A DNA stretch of 64,000 bases, taken from contig DASZZZ010000065.1 of the NCBI GenBank assembly GCA_036260375.1, forward strand, positions 1-64,000, written 5' to 3'. The notes below the pieces were generated by a model. That model was given only the letters and a program-made list of their open reading frames with translations, did no database searches and was not told where the DNA came from. Source of the DNA: DASZZZ01 sp036260375 (lineage in GTDB: Bacteria; Actinomycetota; CADDZG01; WHSQ01). The translations under genes were made by a program, and so were the position numbers. The stretch's first letter is position 1; the number at the start of each line of letters is the position of its first letter. Shown here in pieces: positions 31,943-40,533 of this stretch.

Positions 31943-33350
31943 CGGTGGCGCCGTCCGACGTCTCGACCGTCGTCTGCCTCTCGCGCGCGACGGGGTCGCA
32001 GTCGTCGAAGATCCAGATGCGCGCCTCCCACGCCGCGCGCGGCAACGGCTCCTTGGCGACGAGCGGGTAGTAGAAGCCGAACATCCCGACCGCCGCGGCC
32101 GCGAAGACGACCTGCGCGGCGCGCGCCTCCCACGAGCTGCCGATGCGCGCCGCAACGTAGCCGAGCGCGAGGCACATGAACGGCACCGCCGGCAACAGGT
32201 AGAAGATGAACACCGCGCCGCGGCCCGCGGCGAGCACGAGCCACGGAGCGTAGCTGACGGCGAAGCCGGCGACGACGACGGCCTCGGCCGAGCGCCACGT
32301 CCGCACGCGCGTCCAGCGCCACGCCGCGTACGCGAGCGCGAGCAACGACGACCACCACACGAACGGGCTCCCGGTCGCGAGCACCTCGAGGTAGTCGCCG
32401 TTCGGCGCGGTCTCGAAGAAGTACGACACCGGGCGGCGCAGCAGCGGCCAGCTCCACGGCGGCGACTGGTAGCGATGGCTCGCGCTCGACAGACCCCGGT
32501 GCGACGAGTACATCTCCACCTGGCGGTCCCACAGCGCGCGCCACCACGAGTCGTCCGACCACGGCAGCGCCCACACCGCGCCGTCGAGGCGCGCCGCGTA
32601 GCTGGCGACGTAGACCGCGAGCGGCACGGCGACCAGCCACAGCGCGAGCCACGGCCCGGCCTCCGTGAGCGTCCGCCGCAGGGGCGCGCCGCCCCCGTCG
32701 TCGCGGCGCGCCGAGACCTCCCACGCGACGACGAGCAGCACGACGCCCGCGAGCACGAGCGCGCCGGACCACTTCGACGCGAACGCGGCCCCCGCGCACG
32801 CGCCCGCAGCTCCCGCCCACGGGCGCGCCCACCGGCGCCGCCCGCCGTCGCGGTCGCGGTCGAGCACCGCGCACGAGAACGCCGCGACGCCGAACGCCGC
32901 GACGAAGACGTCGAGCATCGCGATGCGCGACTGCACGAAGTGCAGCAGATCGATCGCAAGCAGGCCCGACGCGAACGCAGCGCCCACCGTCGAGCCGAGG
33001 ACCCGGCGCGCGAGCACGTAGAGCAGTGCGACGGTCACGGTTCCCGCGAGCGCCGCGGCGACGCGCCACCCGAAGGCGTCGTAGCCGAAGAGGTCGATGC
33101 CCGCGCCGATGAGCCACTTCCCGAGCGGGGGATGGACGTAGTTCTCCTCGCCCGCGATGCCGCACGTCGACTCCGACGCGAGCGCGTACCAGCACGCGTC
33201 GCGCGCGTAGTACGTCTCGTCGAACATGATCGAGCGCGGGTCGCCGAGCCGCGCGAAGCGAAGCACGCCCGCGGCAAGCGTCACGGCGGCGACTGCGATC
33301 GTGTCGACGCGCGTCCACGCGCGGCGCCCTCGCGGCGCGGGCTCGGTCAC
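31884..33350 (-). CDS. Protein O-mannosyltransferase (GT39/PMT family)
   Basis: A 488-residue polytopic membrane enzyme that transfers mannose from a polyprenyl-phosphate donor to Ser/Thr of exported proteins. FDETYYARDA near residue 44 contains the Asp-Glu catalytic motif of the first outside loop, and HPPLGKWLIGAG follows. Roughly ten hydrophobic helices are visible, and the C-terminal part is the PMT 4-TM region. GTG 33350 lies 8 bases after TAAGCT (33359-33364 on this strand), without a ribosome-binding site. It is divergent from rsmI. Confidence 0.9.
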   Translation of the reverse strand: MTEPAPRGRRAWTRVDTIAVAAVTLAAGVLRFARLGDPRSIMFDETYYARDACWYALASESTCGIAGEENYVHPPLGKWLIGAGIDLFGYDAFGWRVAAALAGTVTVALLYVLARRVLGSTVGAAFASGLLAIDLLHFVQSRIAMLDVFVAAFGVAAFSCAVLDRDRDGGRRRWARPWAGAAGACAGAAFASKWSGALVLAGVVLLVVAWEVSARRDDGGGAPLRRTLTEAGPWLALWLVAVPLAVYVASYAARLDGAVWALPWSDDSWWRALWDRQVEMYSSHRGLSSASHRYQSPPWSWPLLRRPVSYFFETAPNGDYLEVLATGSPFVWWSSLLALAYAAWRWTRVRTWRSAEAVVVAGFAVSYAPWLVLAAGRGAVFIFYLLPAVPFMCLALGYVAARIGSSWEARAAQVVFAAAAVGMFGFYYPLVAKEPLPRAAWEARIWIFDDCDPVARERQTTVETSDGATVTRTEDDAADRPTDGWCWI

Positions 33351-33482
33351 GGCACGGCAGCTTAGTCGTCCGTCCGTGCGCACCGTCCGGGCCCACGGCG
33401 TCCGCGCCGCCTGCGGTTCCGGTTCGCGGCGCCGCGTTGCAATATGGGCGCTCCGGTACCCGTTCGAGCCGTGGAGGGCGCG

Positions 33483-34319
33483 ATGAGCGGCACCCTGGTC
33501 CTGTGCGGGACCCCGATCGGGAACCTCGACGACCTCGCCCCGCGCGCCGTCCGCACGCTCGAGACCGCCGACGTGATCGCGTGCGAGGACACGCGCAGGA
33601 CCCGCAAGCTGCTCGCCCACTGCGGCGTCCGCGCGCGCGAGCTCGTCTCGTACCACGAGGGCAACGAGCGCCGGCGAACGCGGGCGCTCGTCGAGCGCGT
33701 CGCGCGCGGCGACACGGTCGTGGTCGTGTCGGACGCCGGTATGCCCGGACTGTCCGATCCCGGCTACCGGCTCGTGAACGGATGCGTCGCCGCGGGCCTC
33801 GACGTGCGCGTCGTGCCGGGCCCGTCGGCCGTGGTCAGCGCGCTGGCGATCTCGGGGCTGCCGCCGGGGCGGTTCGTGTTCGAGGGGTGGCTGCCGCGCA
33901 AGCCCGGCGAGCGCCGGCGGCACGTGGCGCAGCTCGCGGACGAGCGCCGGACGATCGTCCTGTTCGAGTCACCGCACCGCGTCGAGGACGCGCTCGCGGA
34001 CCTCGTCGAAGGCCTCGGCCCGCGGCCCGCGGCGTTGGCGCGCGAGCTGACGAAGCTGCACGAGGAAGTACGGCGAGGGACGCTGCCGGAGCTGCTCGAC
34101 GACGTGCGCGCCGACCCGCCGCGCGGCGAGATCGTCCTCGTCGTCGGCGGCGCGGTGCACGGGCATCGCGAGCACGTCGGTCCCGACGAGCTCGCGCGCC
34201 GGGCGCGCGCGCTCATGGAATCGGGCGTTGAGCGGCGCGACGCGCTCGCGCGCGTCGCCGCGGACGCCGGGGTCCCGCGGCGCGCGGTGTTCGACGCGCT
34301 CGTCGGGGACGGGGGCTAG
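33483..34319 (+). CDS. rsmI: 16S rRNA (cytidine-1402 2'-O)-methyltransferase
   Basis: A 278-residue tetrapyrrole-methylase-fold enzyme that methylates the ribose of C1402 in the decoding centre. LVLCGTPIGNLDDLAPRA is the RsmI N-terminus, followed by ACEDTRRTRKLL, YHEGNE, VSDAGMPGLSDPGYRLV and VPGPSAVVSAL. ATG 33483 follows GGAGGG. Its stop is 25 bases from that of the convergent abrB-type gene. The same order, rsmI followed by metG, is common in bacteria. Confidence 0.95.
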   Translation: MSGTLVLCGTPIGNLDDLAPRAVRTLETADVIACEDTRRTRKLLAHCGVRARELVSYHEGNERRRTRALVERVARGDTVVVVSDAGMPGLSDPGYRLVNGCVAAGLDVRVVPGPSAVVSALAISGLPPGRFVFEGWLPRKPGERRRHVAQLADERRTIVLFESPHRVEDALADLVEGLGPRPAALARELTKLHEEVRRGTLPELLDDVRADPPRGEIVLVVGGAVHGHREHVGPDELARRARALMESGVERRDALARVAADAGVPRRAVFDALVGDGG

Positions 34320-34335
34320 CGGTGCCGGACGGTCG

Positions 34336-34354
34336 CGCCGGCGTTCAGCCGGCG
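34336..34354. terminator. Hairpin between convergent rsmI and abrB-type genes
   Basis: Seven-bp perfect stem (34336-34342 with 34348-34354, 5-base loop) overlapping the abrB stop codon and 16 bases past the rsmI stop; it could stop transcripts from both sides. Confidence 0.45.
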
Positions 34355-34632
34355 ACGACCTCGTCGCTCGGAAGGCGCAGCTCGATCTTCCCGCGCTTTC
34401 CGAGCTCGCCCGCGCACGCCTCGCACACCTTGCGGTCGCGGAACTCGATCGCGGGGTCCTGCGCGGAGCAGAACAGGCAGACGTCGCGGCGCTTCTCGAG
34501 GATGACCTGCTCCCCGTTCACGCTGATCTCGAGCTCGTCGCCCTCGTGGATCCCGAACACGCGCCGGATCTCGGACGGAAGGACGATTCGACCGAGCTCG
34601 TCGATCTTTCGCACGACGCCGGTAGACTTCAT
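34345..34632 (-). CDS. AbrB/SpoVT-type regulator with a C-terminal zinc ribbon
   Basis: A 95-residue DNA-binding protein. Residues 1-46 are an AbrB swapped-hairpin domain (STGVVRKIDELGRIVLPSEI, then FGIHEGDELEIS). Residues ~50-80 hold CLFC and, 15 residues later, CEAC, a four-Cys zinc-ribbon arrangement. ATG 34632 has AAGGGG at 6 bases; the ATG two codons earlier lacks spacing. AbrB proteins act as dimers or tetramers at AT-rich DNA. It is divergent from metG with 195 bases between starts, and may regulate that region; the target is inferred. Confidence 0.88.
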   Translation of the reverse strand: MKSTGVVRKIDELGRIVLPSEIRRVFGIHEGDELEISVNGEQVILEKRRDVCLFCSAQDPAIEFRDRKVCEACAGELGKRGKIELRLPSDEVVAG

Positions 34633-34679
34633 TCGCATCCCCTTGCCGGGTCATTGGTGATTGCTGGTAGAAGAAGCTC

Positions 34680-34709
34680 AGGTTAGTCCCGGCGAAATCG
34701 GCCAGTCAA
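34680..34709 (-). promoter_or_regulatory. Candidate promoter of the abrB-type gene
   Basis: On the minus strand TTGACT (34704-34709) and TAACCT (34680-34685) are 18 bases apart, 48 bases upstream of the start codon. This is one of the best sigma-70-like promoters in the window. Confidence 0.6.
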
Positions 34710-34731
34710 ACTCCGGGCGGGGCGACCTGGT

Positions 34732-34751
34732 CCCCCGAATTGGGGTTTTTT
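34732..34751 (+). terminator. Short hairpin with T-run upstream of metG
   Basis: CCCC (34733-34736) can pair with GGGG (34742-34745) around GAATT, and six T follow at 34746-34751. It looks like a weak intrinsic terminator on the plus strand 77 bases before metG: either an attenuator or a stop for read-through from rsmI. The stem is only 4 bp. Confidence 0.35.
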
Positions 34752-34827
34752 CGAGTCCCCGGGACGGACCCGGGGGCCGGGTGCGCGGCGCGGCGCGGGC
34801 CCGGCGCGAGGCGCGGGAACGAGGACG

Positions 34828-36381
34828 ATGAGCGACGAGGTCTTCTACGCGACGACGCCCATCTACTACGTCAACGCGGTGCCGCACGTCGGCAACGCGT
34901 ACACGACGGTGGCGGCGGACTTCGTGTGCCGCTTCCGCCGCATGCAGGGCCGCCGCGTGCACCTCCTCACCGGGACGGACGAGCACGGCCTCAAGGTCTA
35001 CCGGAGCGCCGCGGCCCAGGGGCTCGAGCCCAGGGAGTGGGCCGACCAGATCGTGCCGCGCTGGGTCGAGGTGTGGAAGGCGCTCGACATCGCGTACGAC
35101 GACTTCATCCGCACGTCGGAGGAGCGTCACGAGAAGCCGGTGCAGAGCTTCGTGCAGCGGCTCTACGACCGCGGCGAGATCTACCTCGACACGTACGAGG
35201 GCCTCTACTGCGTCGGCTGCGAGGAGTTCAAGCAGCCCGATCAGCTCGTCGACGGCAAGTGCCCGCTGCACGGCGTGGAGCCCGAGCGTGTCGAGGAGGA
35301 CAACTACTTCTTCCGTCTCTCGAAGTACGCCGACCGGCTCGTCGAGCTCTACCACCGCAACCCCCCCTTCGTGCTGCCGGAGACGCGCCGCAACGAGGTC
35401 CTCGGCAAGGTGCGGGCGGGGCTCGAGGACCTGTCGATCTCGCGCACGAGCTTCGACTGGGGCATTCCGATCCCGTGGGACCCGAAGCACGTCATCTACG
35501 TGTGGGTCGACGCGCTCCAGAACTACATCACCGCGGCGGGCTACGACCGCGACGACGGCGAGTTCGAACGACTGTGGCCGGCCGACGTGCACTTCGTCGG
35601 CAAGGACATCCTGTGGTTCCACACGGTCATCTGGCCCGCGATGCTCATGGCGCTCGACCTGCCGTTGCCGCGCTGCGTGTTCGCACACGGCTTCCTGCAG
35701 GTCGGTGGCGAGAAGATGTCGAAGTCGAAGCTCACCGGGCTGTCGCCGCACGAGCTCATCGCGACGTTCGGCTCCGACGGCTTTCGCTACTACTTCATGC
35801 GCGAGGTCTCGTTCGGTCTCGACGGCGACTTCTCGTGGGAGGGAATGGTCGCGCGCTACAACTCCGACCTCGCCAACGACCTCGGCAACCTCGCGTCGCG
35901 CGTGCTCAACATGATCCGTCGCTACGTCGACGCGACGGTTCCCGAGCCGCCCGGACACGACGAGGCGACCGCCGCCGACGACGCGCTGCACGACGCGCAC
36001 GCGCGCGCGCTGGCGGGGATGGAGCGAGCGATCGACGACTTCGCGCCGCACGAGGCGCTGAAGGCGGCGTGGGGGTTCGTCCGCAAGGCGAACGCGTACG
36101 TCGAGGAGGTCGCGCCGTGGACGCTGGCGAAGGACGCGGCCAACCGCCGCCGGCTCGAGGTCGTGCTGTACGAGCTCGCGGACGCGCTCCGCCTGCTCGC
36201 GCTGATGGTGGCGCCGATAACGCCGCGCGCGGCGCAGGAGCTGTGGCGCAGGCTCGGCCTCGAGGGCTCGGTGGAGAGCCGGACGTTCGACGCCGATGCC
36301 CGCCCGGGCCTGCTGCCTGCCGGCGCGCGCGTCGAGGTCGGCGCGCCGCTGTTCCCGCGCATCGACGACGCCGGAGGCTGA
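34828..36381 (+). CDS. metG: Methionyl-tRNA synthetase
   Basis: A 517-residue class-I aminoacyl-tRNA synthetase. YVNAVPHVGNAYTTV near residue 20 is the HIGH-type motif, GEKMSKSKLTG near 295 is KMSKS, and the connective domain carries YCVGCEEF and GKCPLHG, a Cys/His set like the zinc knob of this family. There is no C-terminal EMAP/Trbp111 tRNA-binding domain; the protein ends after the anticodon-binding helices. ATG 34828 is preceded by a weak GAACGAGGA site. tatD follows after 6 bases, in a run of translation and metabolism genes. Confidence 0.95.
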   Translation: MSDEVFYATTPIYYVNAVPHVGNAYTTVAADFVCRFRRMQGRRVHLLTGTDEHGLKVYRSAAAQGLEPREWADQIVPRWVEVWKALDIAYDDFIRTSEERHEKPVQSFVQRLYDRGEIYLDTYEGLYCVGCEEFKQPDQLVDGKCPLHGVEPERVEEDNYFFRLSKYADRLVELYHRNPPFVLPETRRNEVLGKVRAGLEDLSISRTSFDWGIPIPWDPKHVIYVWVDALQNYITAAGYDRDDGEFERLWPADVHFVGKDILWFHTVIWPAMLMALDLPLPRCVFAHGFLQVGGEKMSKSKLTGLSPHELIATFGSDGFRYYFMREVSFGLDGDFSWEGMVARYNSDLANDLGNLASRVLNMIRRYVDATVPEPPGHDEATAADDALHDAHARALAGMERAIDDFAPHEALKAAWGFVRKANAYVEEVAPWTLAKDAANRRRLEVVLYELADALRLLALMVAPITPRAAQELWRRLGLEGSVESRTFDADARPGLLPAGARVEVGAPLFPRIDDAGG

Positions 36382-36387
36382 CCGCCG

Positions 36388-37170
36388 ATGACTGCGACGG
36401 CGCGCGCGGTGTGGTTCGACACACACTGCCACCTCCACCTGTGCGATACGGCGCCCGCGGGCGAGCTCGTCGGGCGCGCGCGCGACGCGGGCGTGGCCGA
36501 CGTCGTCACCGTGGGCATCGACGTCGGCTCGAGCCGCGCCGCGGTCGACATCGCGGAGCGCCACGGGGTCTACGCGGCGGCCGGCATGCATCCCAACTCC
36601 GCGACCGCGTGGGACGACGCCGCGGCCGAGGCGATCGCGTCGCTGCTCGTACGCGCGTGCGTCGTCGCGGTCGGGGAGACCGGGCTCGACTTCTACCGCG
36701 ACGCGTGTCCGCCGGACCGCCAGCGCGCCGCGTTCGAAGACCACGTACGGCTCGCGCAGGAGCACGACAAGGCGCTCGTGATCCACACGCGCGCGTCGGT
36801 GGACGACGCGCTCGAAGTCCTCGAGCGCGTCGGACCCCCGGCGCGCCTCGTGTTCCACTGCTGGTCCGGCGACCGAAACGCGTTGCGACGCGCGCTCGCG
36901 CTCGGCGCGTACGTCTCGTTCGCCGGGAACCTCACCTTCCCGAGCGCGGCGGACCTGCGCGGCGTTGCGGCGGAGGTCCCGCCCGAGCGGCTCGTGGTCG
37001 AGACCGACTCCCCGTACCTCGGCCCCGTGCCGCGCCGGGGACGGCCCAACGAGCCGGCCAACGTGGAGCACGTCGGCCGCGCCCTCGCCGCAGCCGTCGC
37101 CATGCCCACCGAGGAGGTCGCCGCGCTGACGACGCGCAACGCGCGCCGCCTCTTCGGCGTCGCGCCGTGA
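36388..37170 (+). CDS. tatD: TatD-family metal-dependent hydrolase
   Basis: A 260-residue TIM-barrel hydrolase. WFDTHCHLHLC carries the first two metal-binding His, AVGETGLDFYRD has the metal-ligand Glu, VIHTR and FHCWSG hold further His ligands, and VVETDSPYLGPVP has the final Asp. TatD enzymes are 3'-5' DNA/RNA exonucleases or D-aminoacyl-tRNA deacylases. It follows metG by 6 bases and its stop overlaps the rsmA start by 4 bases. The metG-tatD-rsmA order is common in Gram-positive bacteria. Confidence 0.93.
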   Translation: MTATARAVWFDTHCHLHLCDTAPAGELVGRARDAGVADVVTVGIDVGSSRAAVDIAERHGVYAAAGMHPNSATAWDDAAAEAIASLLVRACVVAVGETGLDFYRDACPPDRQRAAFEDHVRLAQEHDKALVIHTRASVDDALEVLERVGPPARLVFHCWSGDRNALRRALALGAYVSFAGNLTFPSAADLRGVAAEVPPERLVVETDSPYLGPVPRRGRPNEPANVEHVGRALAAAVAMPTEEVAALTTRNARRLFGVAP

Positions 37171-37994
37171 CGGCCCCTCCGCTGCTCGGCGCGCGCCGGC
37201 TGCGCGCGCTCCTCGACGCCCACGGTGTGACGCTCCGCAAGCAGCTGGGCCAGAACTTCGTCGTCGACCCGAACACGATCCGCAAGGTCGTCGCCGCCGC
37301 CGCCATCCGTCCGGGCGACCGCGTCCTCGAGATCGGCGCGGGGGCGGGATCTCTGACGCTCGGGCTCGCCACAGCGGGCGCGCGCGTCGTCGCGCTCGAG
37401 GTCGACGCACGGCTGCTGCCGGTCCTGCGCGACGTCGTCGGCGGCCGCGGCGACGTCGAGATCGTGCACGCCGACGCCCGTACCGCCGACCTCGACGCGT
37501 TCGGCGCCCGGCGCGTGGTCGCGAACCTCCCCTACAACGCCGCCGCGACGATCGTGTTGCGCGTCCTCGAGGCCGCGCCGGGGATCGACGACCTCACGGT
37601 GATGACGCAGCTCGAGGTCGGCGAGCGCCTCGTCGCGCGTCCGGGCGACGACGCGTATGGACAGACGAGCGTGTTCGTGACCTACTGGGCCGACGCGACG
37701 CTCGGTGGCAGGGTGTCGCGCCGTGCGTTCTTTCCCGTCCCGGGAGTCGACTCCGTGCTCGTGAGGATCGTCCGCCGTCGTTCGCACGTGCCGATCGATC
37801 GTGCGCTGCTGTTCGACGTCGTGCGGGCGGCGTTTTCACAGCGGCGCAAGACCCTGCGCAACTCCCTCGCCGCGCGCGCGGGCGGCGTCGACGCCGCGGC
37901 CGCGGCCGCGTTGCGCGCCGGCGTGGATCCCGCGGCGCGCGCCGAGGACCTCGGGCTGGAGTCGTTCGTCGCGCTCGCGAGGGCGCTGTCGTGA
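37167..37994 (+). CDS. rsmA: 16S rRNA (adenine-1518/1519 N6)-dimethyltransferase
   Basis: A 275-residue KsgA-type methyltransferase that dimethylates two adenines in the 3' end of 16S rRNA during small-subunit maturation. KQLGQNFVVDPNTI is the KsgA N-terminus, VLEIGAGAGSLTLGLA binds SAM, and VVANLPYNAA is the NLPY catalytic motif. The C-terminal part ends with FSQRRKTLRNSL. GTG 37167 overlaps the tatD stop, and its stop overlaps the ispE start; all three are coupled. Confidence 0.95.
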   Translation: MTAPPLLGARRLRALLDAHGVTLRKQLGQNFVVDPNTIRKVVAAAAIRPGDRVLEIGAGAGSLTLGLATAGARVVALEVDARLLPVLRDVVGGRGDVEIVHADARTADLDAFGARRVVANLPYNAAATIVLRVLEAAPGIDDLTVMTQLEVGERLVARPGDDAYGQTSVFVTYWADATLGGRVSRRAFFPVPGVDSVLVRIVRRRSHVPIDRALLFDVVRAAFSQRRKTLRNSLAARAGGVDAAAAAALRAGVDPAARAEDLGLESFVALARALS

Positions 37995-38884
37995 AGGGCG
38001 CCGTCCGCATCCGGACTCACGCCAAGATCAACCTGTTCCTGCGCGTCGTCGGCGGCCGGGCCGACGGCTACCACGAGATCGAGACCATCCTGCACGGCGT
38101 CCGTCTCGCCGACGACGTCACGTTCGTGCCGACGACGACCGGGCGCATCGAGCTCGTCGTCGACGCGGTCGACGACGTCGAGCCCGTGCCGCACGACCAC
38201 ACGAACCTGGTGTGGCGGGCGGCGACGGCGTTGGTGGAGCGCGGCGTCGCGCACGAGGGCATCCTGATCCGCCTGACCAAGCGCATCCCGGTGGGGGCCG
38301 GGCTCGGCGGAGGGAGCGGCAACGCCGCCGGCGCGCTCGTCGTCCTCAACCGGCTGTGGAACGCCGGCGTCGACCACGGCACGCTGCTCGCGCTCGCCGG
38401 CGCCGTCGGGAGCGACGTCCCGTACTGCATCGGCGGCGGCACCGCCCTCGCGACGGGCCGCGGCGAGCAGCTCACCGTGCTGCCGGCCCCCGAGCCGATG
38501 TGGTTCGTCCTCGGGGTGTGGCGCCGGCCGTTGTCGACCGCCGACGTGTACCAGGGCTGGGACGCGTTCGGCGTCCCCACCGACACCGCCGCGTCGCCGA
38601 TGGCGATCGCGCTCGGCTCCGGCGACGTCGCCGACGTCGCGACGCTCGTGCACAACGACCTCGAGCAGGTCGCGTTCGAGCTCCGTCCCGAGATCGAGGC
38701 CGGCAAGCGCGCGCTGCTCGACGCCGGCGCGCTCGGAGCGTGCATGTCGGGCTCCGGTCCGACCGTGTTCGGCATCGCCCGCGGGCGCGACGACGCGCAC
38801 GTGGTCGCCGGCCGCGTCGAGGACGTCTTCGACCGCGTCTTCGTCGTGCCGAGCCAGTCGCAGTGCGTGGAGGAGCTCGACTAG
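37991..38884 (+). CDS. ispE: 4-diphosphocytidyl-2-C-methyl-D-erythritol kinase
   Basis: A 297-residue GHMP kinase of the non-mevalonate isoprenoid pathway; it phosphorylates CDP-methylerythritol. HAKINLFLRVVGGRADGYHE is the N-terminal substrate site, IPVGAGLGGGSGNAAGAL is the ATP-binding glycine loop and GACMSGSGPTVFG is the C-terminal motif. GTG 37991 overlaps the rsmA stop by 4 bases (GTGA). Its product ultimately feeds undecaprenyl phosphate, the carrier recycled by UppP at 16011-16820. Confidence 0.95.
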   Translation: MKGAVRIRTHAKINLFLRVVGGRADGYHEIETILHGVRLADDVTFVPTTTGRIELVVDAVDDVEPVPHDHTNLVWRAATALVERGVAHEGILIRLTKRIPVGAGLGGGSGNAAGALVVLNRLWNAGVDHGTLLALAGAVGSDVPYCIGGGTALATGRGEQLTVLPAPEPMWFVLGVWRRPLSTADVYQGWDAFGVPTDTAASPMAIALGSGDVADVATLVHNDLEQVAFELRPEIEAGKRALLDAGALGACMSGSGPTVFGIARGRDDAHVVAGRVEDVFDRVFVVPSQSQCVEELD

Positions 38885-38949
38885 CCGGGCGCGAGGGCGC
38901 GAAGTCACTACTATGGCCCCCAGCGCCCGCGGAGCCCGGGCGGGCGCGG

Positions 38950-39021
38950 TGCCCCGTGGGGTAAGTGGCAGCCCGAGGGATTTTGGTTCCCTAAGTTCTG
39001 GTTCGAATCCAGGCGGGGCAG
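38950..39021 (+). tRNA. tRNA-Gln (anticodon TTG)
   Basis: A 72-base cloverleaf: acceptor TGCCCCG pairs with CGGGGCA, anticodon stem AGGGA/TCCCT around loop TTTTGGT gives anticodon TTG, and T arm TCTGG-TTCGAAT-CCAGG. The discriminator base is G at 39021; CCA is not encoded. A TACTAT box at 38909-38914 may be its -10. It sits between ispE and glmU, a placement known in several actinobacteria. Confidence 0.95.
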
Positions 39022-39062
39022 CTCCGGGCGCCCCGAGCACGCGACCGCCGAAAGGAGACGCC

Positions 39063-40478
39063 ATGGCGCAGCCACCGCGGACGGGGGCCGTCGTGCTCGC
39101 CGCGGGCGGCGGCACCCGGCTCAAGTCCGACCTGCCCAAGGTGCTCCACCCCGCCGCCGGCCGTCCCCTGCTCGCGCACGTCCTCGCCGCGCTCGCGCCG
39201 CTCGAGCTCGTCGGCGTCGTCGTCGTGGCGTCGACGCGCCGGGCCGAGATCGAGGACGCGATGGCGGCGGAGGGACTCTCCGACGGCGTCGCCTACACGG
39301 TCCAGGACCCGCCGCGCGGCACGGCCGACGCGCTGCGCGTCGGGCTCGACGCCGTCGCCGGCGCGTGCGACGAGGTCGTCGTCGTGCCGGGCGACGCGCC
39401 GCTGCTCGAGGCGAGCACGCTTGCACGCCTCGTGGCGCTGCGGCGCGCGTCGGGGGCCGCGGGCGCGATGCTGACCGCGTCGGTGCACGAGCCCGCGGGC
39501 TACGGCCGCGTCGTGCGCGGCGACGGCGACCTCGTCGAGCGCGTCGTGGAGGACCGCGACGCGACGCCGCAGCAGCGGCGCATCCACGAGGTCAACGGGG
39601 GTGTCTACACGTTCGACGTCGCCCGCGTCGCGCCGCTTCTCGCGAAGGTCGACCGCGACAACGCGCAGGGCGAGTACTACCTCACCGACGTCGTCGCGCT
39701 GTTGCGGGGGCAGGACGAACGCGTCGTCGCCCTCGAGACGCACGCCGACGAGATCGCCGGCGTCAACGACCGCGCCCAGCTCGCGTTCGTGTCCGGCCTC
39801 ATGCGTCATCGGGTGTGCGAGCGCTGGATGGCCGAGGGCGTCTCGATCGTCGACCCGCGCACGACCTACATCGACACGACCGTCGTCATCGAGCGCGACG
39901 CGACGATCCATCCGTTCACCTTCCTCGAGGGCTCGACGTCGGTGGCGGCGGGCGCCGAGGTCGGGCCCCAGGCGAGGGTCGTCGACTCCGAGATCGCAGA
40001 GGGCGCCACGGTGTCGTTCGCGCTCGTCCGCTCGTCGCGCGTCGGGCCGGAGGCGTCGGTCGGCCCGTTCGCGTCGCTGCGGCCGGGGACGGTGCTCGAG
40101 CGCGGGTCCCGGATCGGCACCTTCGTCGAGTCGAAGAACGCGACGCTCGGCGAGGACAGCAAGGCGAACCACCTCGCATACCTCGGCGACGCGTCGATCG
40201 GACGGGGCGTCAACGTGGGGGCCGGGACGATCACGTGCAACTGGGACGGGCGCGCCAAGCACGCGACGGTCATCGACGACGACGCCTACATCGGCTCGGA
40301 CACCATGCTGGTCGCGCCCGTGCGCGTCGGCCGGCGCGCCGCGACGGGGGCCGGCTCGGTCGTGCGCGACGACGTACCCGACGACGCCCTCGCGGTCGGC
40401 GTCCCGGCCCGCGTCATCGAGAACGCGGGGAATCGGATGGAGAGGACGGGCGCGGACGACGAGAACCCGCGACAATAG
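39063..40478 (+). CDS. glmU: Bifunctional GlcN-1-P acetyltransferase / UDP-GlcNAc pyrophosphorylase
   Basis: A 471-residue enzyme for the last two steps of UDP-N-acetylglucosamine synthesis, needed for peptidoglycan. The N-terminal uridylyltransferase shows VVLAAGGGTRLKSDLPKVLH and QDPPRGTADALRVGL; VVVPGDAPLL supplies the metal-binding Asp. From about 245 there is a left-handed beta-helix acetyltransferase with SKNATLGEDSKANHLAYLGD and GAGTITCNWDGRAKH. ATG 39063 is preceded by AAAGGAG at good spacing, which places the start after the tRNA. prs follows 55 bases later. Confidence 0.96.
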   Translation: MAQPPRTGAVVLAAGGGTRLKSDLPKVLHPAAGRPLLAHVLAALAPLELVGVVVVASTRRAEIEDAMAAEGLSDGVAYTVQDPPRGTADALRVGLDAVAGACDEVVVVPGDAPLLEASTLARLVALRRASGAAGAMLTASVHEPAGYGRVVRGDGDLVERVVEDRDATPQQRRIHEVNGGVYTFDVARVAPLLAKVDRDNAQGEYYLTDVVALLRGQDERVVALETHADEIAGVNDRAQLAFVSGLMRHRVCERWMAEGVSIVDPRTTYIDTTVVIERDATIHPFTFLEGSTSVAAGAEVGPQARVVDSEIAEGATVSFALVRSSRVGPEASVGPFASLRPGTVLERGSRIGTFVESKNATLGEDSKANHLAYLGDASIGRGVNVGAGTITCNWDGRAKHATVIDDDAYIGSDTMLVAPVRVGRRAATGAGSVVRDDVPDDALAVGVPARVIENAGNRMERTGADDENPRQ

Positions 40479-40533
40479 AGGCGTCCACCCGAGCGCGGGG
40501 GGTGGCTCGACGGCGAGGACGGGGAGGACCGAG

